Both the position numbers and the translations under genes were made by a program. From an uncultured Acidobacteriota bacterium (GTDB lineage Bacteria > Acidobacteriota > Terriglobia > Bryobacterales > Bryobacteraceae), in assembly GCA_902826685.1 (NCBI GenBank), contig CADEFT010000013.1:62001-126000 (forward strand): a stretch of DNA of 64,000 nucleotides. Direction: 5' to 3'. Position 1 is the stretch's first letter; the number at the start of each line of letters is the position of its first letter. The notes below the pieces were generated by a model. It worked only from the letters and a program-made list of their open reading frames with translations. It had not been told where the DNA came from and ran no database searches. Positions 26,203 through 34,517 of the stretch are shown one piece after another.

Positions 26203-26919
26203 ATGCTCGAAAACTACGGCCTCTCGGACTTGGGGTGCGTGCGGCAGAACAACGAGGATTATTGTCTTCTCGCCCCCGAGTTGGGACTGTACATCGTCGC
26301 CGACGGCATGGGTGGGGCGCGTGCCGGAGAGCATGCGTCGAAACTGGCCGCCGAAACCGTGGCCGAATGCGTGTGGAAGGCCAAGCGGGCCGACGCCGAA
26401 GTATTGACCCAGGCTTTCGAGGAAGCCAATCGCGCCGTTAAGGATGCGGCCGCTTCCGACGCGGGCATGGAAGGAATGGGCACAACGCTGGTGGCGGTGC
26501 TCGAATCGGGCGAGGATTTGCTGCTCGCCAGTGTGGGCGACAGCCGCGCTTACCTGTTCCAGCGCGGTGTGCTGGCGCCGGTGACCGAGGATCAGACCTG
26601 GGTCAATGAAGTCGGCAAGCGGCTGGGCATCGATGAAGAAAGCCTGAAGAGCCATCCGCTGCGGCACGTTCTCACCATGGCGATCGGAGTGAGTTCGCCT
26701 CTCCGGATCCTCTCCTACAAACTGCGGCCCGAGCCCGGGTTCATCATTCTCCTATGCAGCGACGGCCTACATGGGGTGGTGGAAGTGGAAACTATTCGGG
26801 GAGTGCTAGATTCCGTGCAAACTTTCGAGGCCAAATGCCACTCCTTAATAGATGCGGCAAAACAGGCCGGCGGCCCCGACAACATCACTGCGGTTCTTCT
26901 CAGCTCAAAACGTTCCTAG
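26203..26919 (+). CDS. PP2C-family serine/threonine protein phosphatase
   Basis: The 238-residue cytoplasmic phosphatase has the full PP2C/PPM metal motif set: SDLGCVRQNNEDY, YIVADGMGGARAGEHAS, SVGDSRAYLF, the ILLCSDGLHG strand and GGPDNITAVLL near the end. It would dephosphorylate Ser/Thr proteins, usually opposing an STK kinase. No kinase is in the window. It is followed by an overlapping gene and two more coupled genes for exported proteins. Confidence 0.93.
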   Translation: MLENYGLSDLGCVRQNNEDYCLLAPELGLYIVADGMGGARAGEHASKLAAETVAECVWKAKRADAEVLTQAFEEANRAVKDAAASDAGMEGMGTTLVAVLESGEDLLLASVGDSRAYLFQRGVLAPVTEDQTWVNEVGKRLGIDEESLKSHPLRHVLTMAIGVSSPLRILSYKLRPEPGFIILLCSDGLHGVVEVETIRGVLDSVQTFEAKCHSLIDAAKQAGGPDNITAVLLSSKRS

Positions 26920-27649
26920 GCTGTTCTTGTTGTGGCTGCTGAGCGTAAGCCTGGCGGTGGCCCAGGTGCGCGAGGTGGCCATCGAGATCGCCGTCATTGA
27001 AGGCAACGGCGAAACGTATCCTGTCGCCAGCCGGGCCTATCGCGGCCTTACGGTGGAAGTGACAGATGCCCAGGGCGCGCCGGTTCCGCGGGCGCGCGTC
27101 GTGTTCCGCATGCCCGAAAGCGGTCCCGCCGGCATATTCGTATCCGGCGGATCCGAGGAAGTGTCCTTTACCGATTCGCGAGGCCGCACGTCGGCTTGGG
27201 GCATTCAATGGAACGGCGTGCCGGGCGAGTGCCGCGTGTCGATCTTCGTCTCCTCCGGCCCCGCTCGCGCGGGTACGGCCGCCATCGTCAAGCTCACCGG
27301 CGAGGGGACGCCGGCCGTTCTGGAATCCCCCGCCGCGCCGGCCCGGGTCGAGGCGGCGCGCGTGCGGATGAAGCCAAAGCCCGAAGACCTGGCGCTCGAA
27401 ACCACCGGCAAGCGCCCCGGCGTCGTGCTCTCCCGCACCGACCGTCGTGAGAGCGCCATCCCGTCTTCCAAGGCGAAATGGGCTCTGATCGCGCTCGGAA
27501 TCGGCGGCGCCGTGGGCGCCGGGGTCTATTGGAAGATGGCGTCCCAGAGAGGGCCAACCGGCGGTGTGACGGCGCCTCCCGCGGTAGTGAACCCCGTCCC
27601 CACACGGCCGGCGATCGGCAATCCCACCATCACGATCGGCAGGCCATGA
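26852..27649 (+). CDS. Exported Ig-like protein with C-terminal membrane segment
   Basis: The 265-residue reading overlaps the phosphatase gene by 68 bp. A TTG at 26927 would avoid this and leave a cleaner signal peptide (LLSVSLAVAQ). Residues 50-140 resemble a big-1/carboxypeptidase-regulatory Ig-like fold (LTVEVTDAQGAPVPRARVVFRM ... FTDSRGRTSAWGIQW). A linker leads to a membrane helix near residue 215 (WALIALGIGGAVGAGVYW) and a Pro-rich tail. Function unknown. Confidence 0.6.
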   Translation: MRQNRPAAPTTSLRFFSAQNVPRLFLLWLLSVSLAVAQVREVAIEIAVIEGNGETYPVASRAYRGLTVEVTDAQGAPVPRARVVFRMPESGPAGIFVSGGSEEVSFTDSRGRTSAWGIQWNGVPGECRVSIFVSSGPARAGTAAIVKLTGEGTPAVLESPAAPARVEAARVRMKPKPEDLALETTGKRPGVVLSRTDRRESAIPSSKAKWALIALGIGGAVGAGVYWKMASQRGPTGGVTAPPAVVNPVPTRPAIGNPTITIGRP

Positions 27650-28398
27650 TCGCGCCATTCCTAGTCCCCTTGTTGTTCGCGCAATCCGGCATCGAATTGC
27701 CGCTGGCCGGGTTCGTGCGCGCCCCGCAAGGCTGGTATGAGCTGTATGGCATCCGCGGCAATTTTCTGGCTGGTGAGCGTCTTGGCGATGACGTGCTCTC
27801 GGCGGCGGCTTTCGGCGAATGGCGCGTCTGGAAGACCGAAGGGGAACTGGTGGTGCGGAGCGCCGAACGGACCGATCGCATTGCGGCGCCAGGGGAAACC
27901 GCCTGGTTCGCATGGAGCGGACGGGCGCTGTTCGCGCTGGCCGATTTCCAGTTTCTACCTCGGAGCGCGCCCGGCAAGACGGAAGTTGCTGACTTCGCCG
28001 GAGACCGCCCCGGCCTGCTCGGGCTTTACCGCTGGCAGCCGGCGGATGGTTGGCGATCGCTTGGACCGCTGGCGTCCGGCAGAGAACCGCTAGGGTTTTC
28101 GGGCGGCCCGGAAGCGCTGACCATTCTGACGGCCCACCACCTGGCACGCTACCGTCTGGATGGCACGTTCCTCGACGAGCGGACCCGCGAGCCGGTCCCC
28201 GCCGCGCTCGATTCCCACGGCGCGCTTTGGACCTGGGAAGCAAACCGGCTGCGGCGCGGCGGCGAGACGTGGGAATTCACTGAACCCATCCGCACCGTGT
28301 CGGCGCTGCTCAATGGCTCGATGATCGTATCCCATGGAGATCGCCATTCGATGGTGACACCAGGCTCGGCGGAAGCGGCGCTGCTGCCCGTGCCATGA
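27646..28398 (+). CDS. Exported protein of unknown function
   Basis: This 250-residue protein starts with ATGA overlapping the previous stop, so it is translationally coupled. A short signal-like N-terminus (MIAPFLVPLLFAQ) precedes repeated Trp-rich beta stretches (WRVWKTEGELVV, WFAWSGRALFALADF, LYRWQPADGWRSLG) that look like an incomplete beta-propeller. I do not recognise a named family. The gene is locked between two other exported-protein genes by 4-nt overlaps. Confidence 0.65.
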   Translation: MIAPFLVPLLFAQSGIELPLAGFVRAPQGWYELYGIRGNFLAGERLGDDVLSAAAFGEWRVWKTEGELVVRSAERTDRIAAPGETAWFAWSGRALFALADFQFLPRSAPGKTEVADFAGDRPGLLGLYRWQPADGWRSLGPLASGREPLGFSGGPEALTILTAHHLARYRLDGTFLDERTREPVPAALDSHGALWTWEANRLRRGGETWEFTEPIRTVSALLNGSMIVSHGDRHSMVTPGSAEAALLPVP

Positions 28399-29756
28399 TC
28401 AGGCCGCTGCTTTTATTGGTACTGGGCGCCGCCGCGCTCCCCGGCCAACTTCAACTTTCGGCGGTCGTCAACGGCCAGGAACGGCCGGTGGGCATGTTCT
28501 ACAGCCTCGGTTCGACGCCGGTGGACACCACGCTCGAAGCCACGTTCCGAATCCGCAACACCGGCGCCAGCCTGGCGCAGATTCTCAACATCGCGATTTC
28601 AGGCTCCGGCTTCTCCTTGTTTCAGGAACCGACTCCACCCATGGCGCTACTGGCCAACCAGTCCGTCGATTTCACGGTAAGGTTCCGGAGTTCGCAACTC
28701 ACCTCAGAGGCGTCTGGGACGCTGCGCCTCAACTCAGCTTCCGTTACGTTGCTCGCCTCTACCACGCCGGCCGTGGCGGCGCGTCTGCTGGTGATCGAAG
28801 AAGACGGAACGCGCACGCCCCGCTCGATCACGCAGACCACGGTCTTCCCTTCCATCGAACGCGGCACGACGGCGGTGCGCCGCTTCGTACTCGAGAATCC
28901 CAGCACCGCGCCGATGACCATCTCCCCGCTGGGCGTCACGGGAGACTCATTCCAGTTCAGCTCCAGTCAACCAACTACAATCCAACTGGCGCCGCGCGAG
29001 ACACGCACTTTCGAGATCCTCTTCCGGCCGGTCTCAAGCGGCCTCAAGCGGGCCACGTTCGATGTGGGTTCCTCGCGCTACCCGCTCGAAGGCTTGGCCC
29101 GCGAGCCCGGCTTCCCGAAACCCATCGTCGCGCCCGAACTCCAGACCGTCGAAAGCGCGAAACAAATCAACGTGACCGTGCGGTTCGACGCGGTCTCACG
29201 CGCCGAGGGAACGGGTGAATTAAGAATCGAGTTCACACCAGCCACTGGAACCCGCGACGACGCCGCCATTCAGTTCGTCCCCGAAGGCCGCCGCACCGTC
29301 AGCTTCCCCGTCAGAGAAGGGCAAAGCCAGGCGCCCGAGATGATTTTCCAGACCGGCACAACCGCCGGCACCATCCGCTTTCTCGCTTCCATGGGCGGGT
29401 GGACTTCGGAATCGGCGGTCACCATCGAACCGGCGGCGGTGCGGGTGGACAACGCCCGCCTGATTCGCGGCACCGACCTGCTCGATGTCACCCTCACCGG
29501 CTTCGACAATACACGCTCCACCACCGAGGTGTCGTTCACTTTCTTCGACGAAGCGGGCGCGGCCGTTGCGCCCGGCGCCATCCGCGCCAACGTGGAATCC
29601 AGGTTCAAAGATTTTTTCGAAGCTTCGACGGCCGGTGGGTTATTCGCCCTGCGCGCGACGTTTCCGGTGACCGGTTCCGTCTCAACCGTCAAATGGATCG
29701 AGGCCGAGTTCCGCAATCGTACGGGCACGCAAAAGACGCAGCGCTTTCCGTTCTGA
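28395..29756 (+). CDS. Exported HYDIN/choice-of-anchor-D-type Ig-repeat protein
   Basis: This is a 453-residue protein with ATGA overlap to the previous gene. After a signal peptide (MIRPLLLLVLGAAALPGQ) come at least two ASH/HYDIN-like Ig modules, with FRIRNTGASLAQILNIAISGSGFSL and RFVLENPSTAPMTISPLGVTGDSFQF, each followed by a 'RETRTFEILFRP' type strand. Two further beta-sandwich regions end the protein. Such domains mediate extracytoplasmic binding. It closes the PP2C-linked set and is 12 bp from thiD. Confidence 0.75.
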   Translation: MIRPLLLLVLGAAALPGQLQLSAVVNGQERPVGMFYSLGSTPVDTTLEATFRIRNTGASLAQILNIAISGSGFSLFQEPTPPMALLANQSVDFTVRFRSSQLTSEASGTLRLNSASVTLLASTTPAVAARLLVIEEDGTRTPRSITQTTVFPSIERGTTAVRRFVLENPSTAPMTISPLGVTGDSFQFSSSQPTTIQLAPRETRTFEILFRPVSSGLKRATFDVGSSRYPLEGLAREPGFPKPIVAPELQTVESAKQINVTVRFDAVSRAEGTGELRIEFTPATGTRDDAAIQFVPEGRRTVSFPVREGQSQAPEMIFQTGTTAGTIRFLASMGGWTSESAVTIEPAAVRVDNARLIRGTDLLDVTLTGFDNTRSTTEVSFTFFDEAGAAVAPGAIRANVESRFKDFFEASTAGGLFALRATFPVTGSVSTVKWIEAEFRNRTGTQKTQRFPF

Positions 29757-29768
29757 CAAACTGAAGAG

Positions 29769-30563
29769 GTGCGGTGCGCGTTGACCATCGCCGGGTCCGA
29801 CCCTTCCGGCGGCGCCGGCATTCAGGCCGATCTCAAAACCTTTCACCAATTCGGAATCTACGGCGAAGCCGTTATCACTCTGATCACCGTGCAAAACACG
29901 CGCTCGGTCGATGAGGTGCAATGCCTCGACGCCGCGCTGGTACGCCGCCAGGTCGAAGCCGTGCTCACCGACATTCCACCGCATGCCGCCAAGACCGGCG
30001 CCCTGGGAAACGCCGCCATCGTCGAAGCCGTGGCGGAGTTGGCCCGCCAGTTCCCGTTTCCGCTCGTGGTGGACCCGGTCATGATCAGCAAGCACGGCGC
30101 GCCGCTGCTGGGCACCGAAGCCGCCGCGGCGCTGCGAAACAAATTGCTGCCGGCGGCGTTTCTCGTCACGCCAAACCTGCACGAGGCGGAAGCGCTCACA
30201 GGATTTCCTTTGCGGGACCAGCACGACATGCGCCGCGCCGCCGAAGCGATCCGCCAGCTTGGCGCCGCCAACGTCCTGGTGAAGGGCGGCCACCTCGAAG
30301 GCGAGGCGACCGATGTGCTGCTGACGTCGGCGGGGGAGTTCCACATTTACCCGTCGGAACGTTTCGACACGCGGCACACACACGGCACCGGATGCACCTA
30401 TTCCGCCGCGATCACGGCCGCGCTCGCCCATGGACGCACGCTTGAAGCGGCCGTCGAACAGGCCAAGCGATACATCCGGGAGGCGATCCGCACCAACCCG
30501 GGACTTGGCTCCGGCTCCGGTCCAGTCAATCATTTCGCGCCCTCCGGCCGCGGGCACATTTAG
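29769..30563 (+). CDS. thiD: Hydroxymethylpyrimidine/phosphomethylpyrimidine kinase
   Basis: The 264-residue ribokinase-fold enzyme phosphorylates HMP and HMP-P in thiamine synthesis. Visible motifs are LTIAGSDPSGGAGIQADLKTF at the N-terminus, DPVMISKHGAPLL, TPNLHEAEALTG and the HTHGTGCTYSAAITA anion hole with the catalytic Asp replaced in context by the GTGC pattern usual for ThiD. The start is a GTG after GAAGAGG. The tail is typical length. Confidence 0.93.
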   Translation: MRCALTIAGSDPSGGAGIQADLKTFHQFGIYGEAVITLITVQNTRSVDEVQCLDAALVRRQVEAVLTDIPPHAAKTGALGNAAIVEAVAELARQFPFPLVVDPVMISKHGAPLLGTEAAAALRNKLLPAAFLVTPNLHEAEALTGFPLRDQHDMRRAAEAIRQLGAANVLVKGGHLEGEATDVLLTSAGEFHIYPSERFDTRHTHGTGCTYSAAITAALAHGRTLEAAVEQAKRYIREAIRTNPGLGSGSGPVNHFAPSGRGHI

Positions 30564-30584
30564 CAATTCTTTACACGCCAGCTA

Positions 30585-30613
30585 TTTAGGAATCCGGGGA
30601 CCCTTGTTATGCT
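30585..30613 (+). promoter_or_regulatory. Possible promoter of the ECF sigma gene
   Basis: TTTAGG (30585-30590) and TATGCT (30608-30613) are 17 bp apart, with the -10 11 nt before the start codon. The -35 match is weak. Confidence 0.3.
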
Positions 30614-30624
30614 CCAACTAGGAG

Positions 30625-31215
30625 ATGACACCGGCACTCCCAATCTCGGCGTTAGAAGACACCAGCCTCATGATGCTCGTGAAAGAGCGGGACGACCACA
30701 CCGCGTTTGAGCTATTGGTGAGCCGCCATCGCCGGCCGGTGGTGAACTACATCTACCGCATGGTGCAGAGCGTGGCCACGGCCGAAGAACTGGCGCAGGA
30801 TGTATTCCTTCGGGTCTACCAGGTGCGTGGTGGATATATGCCCGTGGCGCGATTCACCACCTGGCTTTACACGCTGGCGACCAACCGCACACTGAAATGG
30901 CTGCGCGACAACCGGCGCCGCAGCGGCGACATGAGCCTGGACGCCACTTTCGGCGGCGGCCAGCAATGGCAGTTCGCCGACGATGAGCCGACGGTGGATA
31001 ACAAACTGGTGCGCCGCGCCGAAGAGCAGCATATTCGAGCCGCTTTGATGCGGCTGCCGGAGCGGCAACGCGCGGTGGTCGTCATGCACAAGTACGAGAG
31101 CCGCAGTTACGAGGAGATAGCGGAATCTCTTTCCACTACGGTTCCCGCCGTCAAGTCGCTCGCTTTCCGCGCTTACTTCCAGTTACGAACGGCATTATCG
31201 GCCGGCCAGCAGTAA
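30625..31215 (+). CDS. ECF-family RNA polymerase sigma factor
   Basis: The 196-residue sigma-70-like factor has region 2 (FELLVSRHRRPVVNYIYRMVQSVATAEELAQDVFLRVYQ, about 30-70), the region 2.4 helix ARFTTWLYTLATNRTLKWLRDN, and region 4 (LPERQRAVVVMHKYESRSYEEIAESLSTTVPAVKSLAFRA). No anti-sigma gene follows; instead the 3' end overlaps the convergent glycosyltransferase gene by 21 bp. AGGAG abuts the ATG directly, which is too close for normal SD use; an inner ATG at 30670 is possible. Confidence 0.9.
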   Translation: MTPALPISALEDTSLMMLVKERDDHTAFELLVSRHRRPVVNYIYRMVQSVATAEELAQDVFLRVYQVRGGYMPVARFTTWLYTLATNRTLKWLRDNRRRSGDMSLDATFGGGQQWQFADDEPTVDNKLVRRAEEQHIRAALMRLPERQRAVVVMHKYESRSYEEIAESLSTTVPAVKSLAFRAYFQLRTALSAGQQ

Positions 31216-32649
31216 CTTCGGCACGCCGCCTTCCCTGACCAGAAAATCCGCTTCGGGCCTCGCCTGGCGCAAACGCTCCGCATCGGCGGCGTCTTTGGCG
31301 ACAATCACCGTTGCGATGGGCTCGCTCGAATCGAGGTCCCATTCCCGCAGCCGCCGGCGGTAGAGATCCTCGTCGAGCGTCAGGAATTCGTCCACGCTGA
31401 GGGCGATGCCCAAATACCGGAAGTCGAGCGCATAGCGCCGGTAATCCGCCTCGTTTCCGAGGAAGCAATAACGCAACTTGCGGATGGGATAGGTCGTTGC
31501 CAGAAACTGATCGTCCGGATCGATGAGAATCAACTCGCGGCCGCGGTTCTCGGCGGCGTACTCGGCCAGTAGACGGGCGCTTGCGATGGGCGCCGCCTGC
31601 ACGGGACTCAACAACCGGAACGCCAACACCGCCGCCACCAGGCCGGCCGCCAGGCCATGCCTCGAGGATCCGGCGCCGATCCACGCCAGCGCCGGAAGAA
31701 TAGGAGCCAGGTACGCCACATTGCGGTACTGATTGGCCAGCACCAGCGCCAGGCCCACCACCACCCATACGGCCAACAACCGCTGCCCGGCCAACCGGGT
31801 GCGAAACGAACCCACGGCGGCAAAGCCTATCAGCATCCAATCCATTCGCAACAGACGCCAGAGGTAAAACCAGATCTGGTTTTCCTCGGACGTTTGCGGC
31901 ACCGCCGAACCCACCGAAAAGCCCAGAATCTCCACTTCCACGAACTCGGCCCAGAACCAGCGCGGGTGCGCGTACCACTGATAGAGAAACCATGGTGCGG
32001 CCAATAGCAATGCGCCCGCGCCGGCTCCGATCCATTTCCAGGGCGAGGGCCGCCGCGGTTCCACGACCCACCAGGCCGCCAGTACGAAGACCGGAATCAA
32101 ACCCGCGATTCCCTTGGTCATCACGGCGGCCGCGGTGGCCACGCTGAAAGCCCAGGGTACGCCCTGGCCGATGGAGCGCACCGCCAGCGTGACCCACAGT
32201 GCCAGCATCGCGTCGGTCAGCGCCACGCGCGAAAGGCCGCGCCATAACGGATCGGAGATCAGAAGCAGCGCCGCCAGCCCGCCGGCACGCGCATCGGGCA
32301 TCCAGCCAAACAGCAGCGTGGCCACCAGCGCGCCAGCCACAAGCGATGGCAGCCGCAACGCGAACTCGCTCCGTCCAAACAGCTTTACACTGGCGGCCGA
32401 AGCCCAGTAAAGCAGCGGAGGTTTGAACAAGGCATAGCGGCCGAGAAATACCGGTGTGAGCCACTCGTTCCGCTCCGCCATGCGCAGCGCAATGTGCGAG
32501 TAAACGGCTTCATCCTGGGCGGCGATCCGGCCCACCGGGTCGACATACGGAGTGGCCAGACCTTCTTTCCACACGCCGAAAGAAAGAATCGCCAGGGCGG
32601 CGAAAAACACGGCGGCCTGCGTTTTGAGTAAACCCGGGAGCCCGCGCAT
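31195..32649 (-). CDS. ArnT/PMT-type (GT39/GT83) membrane glycosyltransferase
   Basis: This 484-residue protein has about ten to twelve predicted membrane helices. The first periplasmic loop holds AAQDEAVYSH (Asp46-Glu47), the acidic catalytic motif of lipid-phosphate-sugar-dependent transferases such as ArnT, followed by PPLLYW. A soluble C-terminal part of about 130 residues faces the periplasm. It probably adds a polyprenyl-linked sugar to lipid A or a protein. It is divergent from the MoaD-MoaE gene by only 21 bp. Confidence 0.85.
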   Translation of the reverse strand: MRGLPGLLKTQAAVFFAALAILSFGVWKEGLATPYVDPVGRIAAQDEAVYSHIALRMAERNEWLTPVFLGRYALFKPPLLYWASAASVKLFGRSEFALRLPSLVAGALVATLLFGWMPDARAGGLAALLLISDPLWRGLSRVALTDAMLALWVTLAVRSIGQGVPWAFSVATAAAVMTKGIAGLIPVFVLAAWWVVEPRRPSPWKWIGAGAGALLLAAPWFLYQWYAHPRWFWAEFVEVEILGFSVGSAVPQTSEENQIWFYLWRLLRMDWMLIGFAAVGSFRTRLAGQRLLAVWVVVGLALVLANQYRNVAYLAPILPALAWIGAGSSRHGLAAGLVAAVLAFRLLSPVQAAPIASARLLAEYAAENRGRELILIDPDDQFLATTYPIRKLRYCFLGNEADYRRYALDFRYLGIALSVDEFLTLDEDLYRRRLREWDLDSSEPIATVIVAKDAADAERLRQARPEADFLVREGGVPKLLLAGR

Positions 32650-32670
32650 GCGTCTGTTAGGCTAATACAA

Positions 32671-33387
32671 GTGCGCGTCCAGATTCTATTTTTCGGGATG
32701 CTGAAGGACATCACCGGCCTCTCCCGCGAGCAGATCGAACTGCCCGGAGCGAACCGTCTTTCAAGCGTTTTCGATCATTACGCGGCTCGCTTCCCCCGGC
32801 TTCAAGAGCTTTCGGCCAGCATCGTGGTGGCCCGCAACCAGCAGTTTTCCCCGCGCGACGCCGAGATCGCCGATGGCGATGAAGTGGCATTCCTGCCGCC
32901 GGTCAGCGGAGGATCCGGCCGCTACACGCACGAAGTTTCAGAGCCCGAGGGCCACTTCTTCGCCCTCACGCGCGAGCCGATCGACTCCGCCGCGCTCAGC
33001 CGCCGCCTGCTCCAGGGCCACGACGGCGCCGTGGTCGCATTCGACGGCGTGGTGCGCGACAACACCAAGGGCAGGCGCACGCGCTACCTCGACTACGAAT
33101 GCTATGAGGCGATGGCGATCGAGGTCATGGCGCGGATCGGACGCGAAATCGCCGCCGCCCATGCGGTGAGCCGCGTCGGCATGATCCACCGGCTGGGCCG
33201 CCTGGAGATCGGCGAATCGAGCGTGGTGGTGATCGTCACCTCCCCGCATCGCCGCGCGGCGTTTGACGCCGCCCTCGAAGCGATCAACCGCCTCAAGAAG
33301 ACGGTGCCCATCTGGAAGAAAGAGTATTTCGAAGATGGCGAAGTCTGGGTGGAGGGCGAATGGGATTCCTCGCTCGCCAGGCAGTAG
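32671..33387 (+). CDS. Fused molybdopterin synthase (MoaD-MoaE)
   Basis: The protein has 238 residues. The MoaD ubiquitin-like half (1-81) runs from VQILFFGMLKDITG to AFLPPVSGG, whose Gly80-Gly81 is the site of thiocarboxylation in free MoaD. The MoaE half (about 95-235) has HDGAVVAFDGVVRDNTKG, HRLGRLEIGESSVVVIV and KKTVPIWKKEYF with the active-site lysines. The diglycine is internal, so processing is needed to expose it, as reported for the mycobacterial MoaX fusion. Start GTG. It overlaps the VWA gene by 28 bp. Confidence 0.9.
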   Translation: MRVQILFFGMLKDITGLSREQIELPGANRLSSVFDHYAARFPRLQELSASIVVARNQQFSPRDAEIADGDEVAFLPPVSGGSGRYTHEVSEPEGHFFALTREPIDSAALSRRLLQGHDGAVVAFDGVVRDNTKGRRTRYLDYECYEAMAIEVMARIGREIAAAHAVSRVGMIHRLGRLEIGESSVVVIVTSPHRRAAFDAALEAINRLKKTVPIWKKEYFEDGEVWVEGEWDSSLARQ

Positions 33388-34274
33388 CGCTCGTCGCTTC
33401 CGTGGCTCTGGCACAGCCGCAGGAATCGCCCGTCATTCGCGTGGATGTGCGGCTGGTGCGCATGCTGGTGACCGTGAAAGACTGGAACGGCCACCTGGTG
33501 GGCAATCTCGACAAGAGCCAGTTCCACGTGTTTGACAATGGCGTCGAGCAGGAAGTGGCCGTCTTCGAACGCACCACCGCGCAGCCGCTTTCCATCGCGC
33601 TCTTGATGGATACCAGCGGATCCATCGCCAAGGATCTGCGCCAGGCGATCGCGAGCGTGAAGCGGTTCCTGGGCGCGCTGCTCAAGGACGGCAATCCCGC
33701 CGACGAGGTGAAGCTGTTCAGCTTCAATTACGACGTGCAGGAACATACCGGCTTCACGCGCAGCATTCCGCAGATCGAACGCCGGTTGACCCCGTTGAAG
33801 GCCGAAGCTGGAACCTCGCTGTACGATGCCATCTGGTTTGCCGGGCGAAGCCTGGAGCATCGTGAGGGGCGCCATGTGATCGTCATCGTCTCTGACGGCG
33901 GCAACACCACCAGCAGCCGCAGCTATCACGAAGCGCTCGAGGCCGCCCATCGCGCCGACGCCCCCATTTATTCGCTGCTTTTGATGCCCATCACCAACGA
34001 CGCGGGCCGCAACATCGGCGGCGAGAACGCGCTGACCTCTCTCGCGCAGAGCACGGGCGGCCGCATGTTTGCCCCAACCATTGGCGCGGAACTCGATCAG
34101 GCCCTGAGCGATATTCTGCGCGATCTGCGAACGCAGTACCTCATCGGATACTATCCGAAGAACGTGCCAAGGACCCGCGAGCGCTTCCACCGGGTGCGCA
34201 TCGACATGGCACGTCCGGAATTGCGGGCTTCCACGCGCAGCGGATATTATGGGGAAGCCGACCTTTCCCAATAG
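33360..34274 (+). CDS. VWA-domain protein of the acidobacterial TIGR03436 type
   Basis: This is a 304-residue exported protein. A signal-like N-terminus leads to a beta-sandwich (VRLVRMLVTVKDWNGHLVGNLDKSQFHVFDNG) typical of the 'VWFA-related Acidobacterial domain'. The VWA domain carries a complete MIDAS: DTSGS at Asp84, a Thr in AGTSLYDA, and the Asp of VSDGGN. It ends with LRTQYLIGYYP. Such proteins bind partners through a divalent metal in the envelope. It overlaps the MoaD-MoaE gene by 28 bp. Confidence 0.88.
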   Translation: MGFLARQAVALVASVALAQPQESPVIRVDVRLVRMLVTVKDWNGHLVGNLDKSQFHVFDNGVEQEVAVFERTTAQPLSIALLMDTSGSIAKDLRQAIASVKRFLGALLKDGNPADEVKLFSFNYDVQEHTGFTRSIPQIERRLTPLKAEAGTSLYDAIWFAGRSLEHREGRHVIVIVSDGGNTTSSRSYHEALEAAHRADAPIYSLLLMPITNDAGRNIGGENALTSLAQSTGGRMFAPTIGAELDQALSDILRDLRTQYLIGYYPKNVPRTRERFHRVRIDMARPELRASTRSGYYGEADLSQ

Positions 34275-34286
34275 CCCGGAGCTGAA

Positions 34287-34517
34287 GTGACCCAAGTCAA
34301 GAAAATAAAGCCCGTTGAGCAGACCTTTGAGGAGCCGAAGTATCTGAAGCTGCTGATCGAAAACAAGACTCCCGTGCGGGTGAAGCTCAACGACGATTCG
34401 ACCGTGGACGGTGTCGTGGAGTATTACGACGCCTCGTTCATTCGGATCACGCGCGACGGCGCGCCCAACCTTTTCCTGTTCAAGCACGAAATCAAGTATC
34501 TGCACGAGCGCGAATGA
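34287..34517 (+). CDS. Hfq-like Sm-fold RNA-binding protein
   Basis: The 76-residue protein starts at GTG after a GGAG site. The Sm1-like part is LLIENKTPVRVKLNDDSTVDGVVEYYDASFIRITRDG, and the Sm2 tail is NLFLFKHEIKYLHE, where FKH corresponds to the YKH motif of Hfq. The N-terminus is longer and Lys-rich. The proximal-face residues differ from enterobacterial Hfq, so sRNA use may differ too. It overlaps the next gene by 4 nt (ATGA). Confidence 0.8.
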   Translation: MTQVKKIKPVEQTFEEPKYLKLLIENKTPVRVKLNDDSTVDGVVEYYDASFIRITRDGAPNLFLFKHEIKYLHERE

